Below, piece after piece: positions 61,781 to 64,000 of a stretch of 64,000 nucleotides of DNA; position 1 is the stretch's first letter; each line of letters begins with the position of its first letter. Origin of the DNA: Roseateles sp. (GTDB lineage Bacteria; Pseudomonadota; Gammaproteobacteria; Burkholderiales; Burkholderiaceae_C); NCBI RefSeq assembly GCF_019237615.1, contig NZ_JAFAGT010000053.1:1-64000 (forward strand). Reading direction: 5' to 3'. Below the pieces are notes generated by a model, which was not told where the DNA came from, did no database searches, and was given only the letters and a program-made list of their open reading frames with translations. The position numbers and the translations under genes are program-made.

Positions 61781-64000
61781 TTACTTGAACTGGTAGGTCG
61801 CGTTCAGGTACCAGAAGCGCCCGCGCGGATCCACGAAGGAGCCGGCATAGCCGGACACGTGCGAGCCGTAGCTGGACACGGCCGTGAACGGCGGGTCCTG
61901 GTTCAGCAGGTTGCGGGCGCCCACGCGCAGCGCCAGCGCCGGCATGGGCTTCCAGCCAACGGCCATGTTCCAGCGGCTGCTGTCCTTGACCTTGTGCTCG
62001 ACGTCCACGCCGACGTTGGCATCCACCAGGCCGGCGGACTCGGTCCAGCCCTTCACGAAGACGTTCTCCAGCGTGACGTTCCAGTTGCCGAGGTTCCAGT
62101 CCAGGCCCAGCGTGTGCTGCCACTTGGGCACCGGCTGCACGCCCGCGCCGTCGCCGGCCGTGCCCTGATAGGACACGAAGGGCGTACCCTTGCCGTTCTG
62201 CTGCTTCCACAGGTTGACATAGGTGCCGGCAAAGCTTGCGCCCAGCCTGCCCCATTCGCCGAACCCCCAGCTCGCCTTCATGTCGAGGTCGATGCCGTTC
62301 GTCTGGAGCTCGCCCAGGTTCTCGACAGGCGTCTCGATGTAGCTGATGAAGCCGTTGGCCAGGCGATGGATGCGTGACTTGTAGGTGTTGTAGAGCGCGG
62401 GATCGGACATGATGGCGTCGCCACCAATGGCACCGATCTGGTCATTCTTCTGGATGTTCCAGTAGTCGATCGCGATCGAGATGCCGCGCACCGGCTCGAA
62501 GACGGCCCCGAACGCGTACTGCCGCGACTTCTCGGGCTTGAGGCCGGGATCGCTGGACAGGCGCACGTTGAACTGCGTCTCGCAGCGCGGGTCGCCGGCC
62601 TGGTTCTTCGGGCAGTCGGGGTCGTTGAGGGAGTTGGCCGTGTTCGTGAACGCCGTCGGGCTGTGCACGTCCCACAGCGTCGGCGCCCGGAAGCCCGTGC
62701 CGACGCTGGCGCGCAGCAGCACCTCCTTGCTCGGCTGATAGCGCAGCGCGGCGCGCGGGTTGAAGGTGTTGCCGAAGTCGTTGTAGTGGTCGTAGCGCGC
62801 GGCCACCGTCGCCTCGAAACCCTTCGCGAACGGCATGGACAGCTCGCCGAACACCGCGTAGATGCTGCGCGAGGCTATCGTGTTGGGCACGGTGCCCTCG
62901 CCGCCGATGTGCAGGCCCAGCTCGTAGTCCTTGTTGACCGCGCGGTCGTCGGCCTTCTCCTTGCGCAGGTCGGTGCCGACGGCCAGCATCATCGGTCCGC
63001 CGGCCATGGCCATCAGCTCGGTGCTGGCCTTGGCGTCGAGCGCATAGGTCGTGCTCTTGGAGCGACGCATCGGGCCTTCCATGCGCGCGCGGTCCAATGC
63101 GGCGGTGCCGGCGGCGTCCTGCGGGCCGAAGGGGTTGATGACGCCGGTGGACAGCTCGGCGATGAAGCGCCCCTCGTGCAGGTAGTTGAAATAGTCCAGC
63201 GCCCCCTTGGCCTGCGACATCGTCAGGCCGGCGTCGTAGTCCCAGCCGCGCGCGGTACCGGTCAGACCGGCCACGAAGCGCGTCTGCTCGTTCGTCGTGA
63301 CGTTCGTCCGCGGCCCCACGGGCACGGCCCGCATCGCGATCTCGGTGAAGCCGCCGCCCAGCGTGTCGAAGTCCGCAGGCTTGTAGCCCAGGCTCAGCAG
63401 CAGGTCGCGCGGGAAATACTTGCTCGTGATCGGCAGCGCGAAGGACGGATAGGTGCCGTCGGGCTTCACGTGGCCGGCAGCCGAATCGATGGGCACGGCC
63501 GCGACGCGGCCGATCGAATGACTGCGCGCGTAGCTGCCCTCGAAGAAGAGCTGCGACTCCTGGCCGAGGTCGAGGGTCAGCCGCCCGAAGGCATCGCTCT
63601 TGGTCGTGTCGGGCAGGTTTTCCTGAGTAGCCGGGAAGATGAAGCGGCAGCGCTTGATCGGCGTGCCGTTGGGCGTCGTCGTGGAGCGCGTCTGCAGGAC
63701 GTTGTAGTCCGGGTCGCAAGGGCTGAAGTTCGCGCCCGCGTTGGGATAGGCGCCCGGTGTGATGTTGAAGTCGACCAGTCGGCCGGGGAAGGAGCGGCCG
63801 GAGGTCGGGGGATCGGAGCCGGGGATCTCGTCGAGGCCGCGCAGATACCACTTCTGGTCGATGGAACGGATCTTGGTCTGCTTCTTGATGTTGCCGGTCA
63901 GCAGCAGGTTGTAGCCGTCCGTCTTCAGGCCGCCCATGCCGTAGGCGATGGACGCGCCCGTCTCCTTGCCGCCGATGTTCTTCTCCGTGTCGCCGTACTT
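61781..64000 (-). CDS. TonB-dependent receptor, C-terminal part (5' end outside window)
   Basis: The last 739 residues of an outer-membrane receptor, open to the right edge of the window. The first readable residues (KYGDTEKNIGGKETGASIAYG, then GMGGLKTDGYNLLLTG) are early barrel strands, so the signal peptide and plug lie beyond base 64000. The barrel follows, with long extracellular loops that contain cysteine pairs, for example CDPDYNVLQ. The C-terminus is FWYLNATYQFK. The sub-family resembles the OmpA-like TonB receptors (ligand: peptide, iron chelate or polymer) but cannot be pinned down. A terminator ends the transcript. Confidence 0.87.
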   Translation of the reverse strand, partial: KYGDTEKNIGGKETGASIAYGMGGLKTDGYNLLLTGNIKKQTKIRSIDQKWYLRGLDEIPGSDPPTSGRSFPGRLVDFNITPGAYPNAGANFSPCDPDYNVLQTRSTTTPNGTPIKRCRFIFPATQENLPDTTKSDAFGRLTLDLGQESQLFFEGSYARSHSIGRVAAVPIDSAAGHVKPDGTYPSFALPITSKYFPRDLLLSLGYKPADFDTLGGGFTEIAMRAVPVGPRTNVTTNEQTRFVAGLTGTARGWDYDAGLTMSQAKGALDYFNYLHEGRFIAELSTGVINPFGPQDAAGTAALDRARMEGPMRRSKSTTYALDAKASTELMAMAGGPMMLAVGTDLRKEKADDRAVNKDYELGLHIGGEGTVPNTIASRSIYAVFGELSMPFAKGFEATVAARYDHYNDFGNTFNPRAALRYQPSKEVLLRASVGTGFRAPTLWDVHSPTAFTNTANSLNDPDCPKNQAGDPRCETQFNVRLSSDPGLKPEKSRQYAFGAVFEPVRGISIAIDYWNIQKNDQIGAIGGDAIMSDPALYNTYKSRIHRLANGFISYIETPVENLGELQTNGIDLDMKASWGFGEWGRLGASFAGTYVNLWKQQNGKGTPFVSYQGTAGDGAGVQPVPKWQHTLGLDWNLGNWNVTLENVFVKGWTESAGLVDANVGVDVEHKVKDSSRWNMAVGWKPMPALALRVGARNLLNQDPPFTAVSSYGSHVSGYAGSFVDPRGRFWYLNATYQFK

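Overview
This window is high-GC, gene-dense bacterial chromosome. The layout suggests a betaproteobacterium of the Burkholderiales, most like the Roseateles/Mitsuaria/Rubrivivax group. This is an inference from the run of fba, purC, purE, purK and a Sua5-type threonylcarbamoyl-AMP synthase on one strand, an FFLEELY-type protein, many GGDEF/two-component genes and TonB receptors beside a chitinase. No rRNA, tRNA, CRISPR array or prophage was seen. The only mobile-element trace is the tail of a transposase at the left edge.

Layout. 0-3 kb: transposase tail and gene debris, a Sel1-type lytic transglycosylase, a TMEM175-type channel and a DUF1801-like protein. 2.9-9.0 kb (minus): a compact operon encoding a GH20 beta-hexosaminidase, a sugar-binding protein, two permeases and an ATPase, probably for chito-oligosaccharide or amino-sugar uptake. 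9.0-12.2 kb: RidA, a DSD1-type PLP enzyme and an N-acyl-D-amino-acid deacylase. 12.2-18 kb: a two-component system divergent from a GH19 chitinase and a TonB receptor. 18-24.5 kb: diguanylate cyclase, lactonase-like protein, CreA, a degenerate GGDEF protein, an AidB-like dehydrogenase and an orphan solute-binding protein. 24.6-31.5 kb: a signalling and envelope-stress cluster (LuxR-type regulator, BON protein, receiver plus CHASE3 kinase, small membrane protein, PAS-GGDEF-EAL protein, exported basic protein) whose intergenic gaps share a GTCCTACA-like motif.

31.5-43.7 kb: M28 peptidase, EF-G-like GTPase, an unrecognised possible DNA-binding protein, two small basic proteins, HDOD protein, Lrp regulator divergent from 4-hydroxyphenylpyruvate dioxygenase, lipase-like hydrolase, FFLEELY protein, long-chain acyl-CoA ligase and an SGNH-like lipoprotein. 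43.7-56.1 kb: the conserved sua5-purK-purE and purC/fba block, interrupted by a CnoX-type thioredoxin, a Ser/Thr kinase, a decayed TPR gene, and a receiver plus hybrid kinase whose membrane domain resembles the plant ethylene receptor. 56.2-64 kb: a winged-helix/ATPase/DUF4325 regulator, pirin, FMN reductase, metal-binding HMA protein, a two-subunit molybdenum hydroxylase and a partial TonB receptor.

Two themes recur. One is scavenging of chitin or peptidoglycan-type polymers (GH19, GH20, lytic transglycosylase, sugar ABC importer, TonB receptors, D-amino-acid enzymes). The other is dense signalling (four histidine-kinase/receiver loci and several c-di-GMP-type proteins). The most unusual items are the ethylene-receptor-like kinase, the DUF4325 fusion, the shared motif across 25.5-31.0 kb, and the frameshifted TPR gene at 49 kb.
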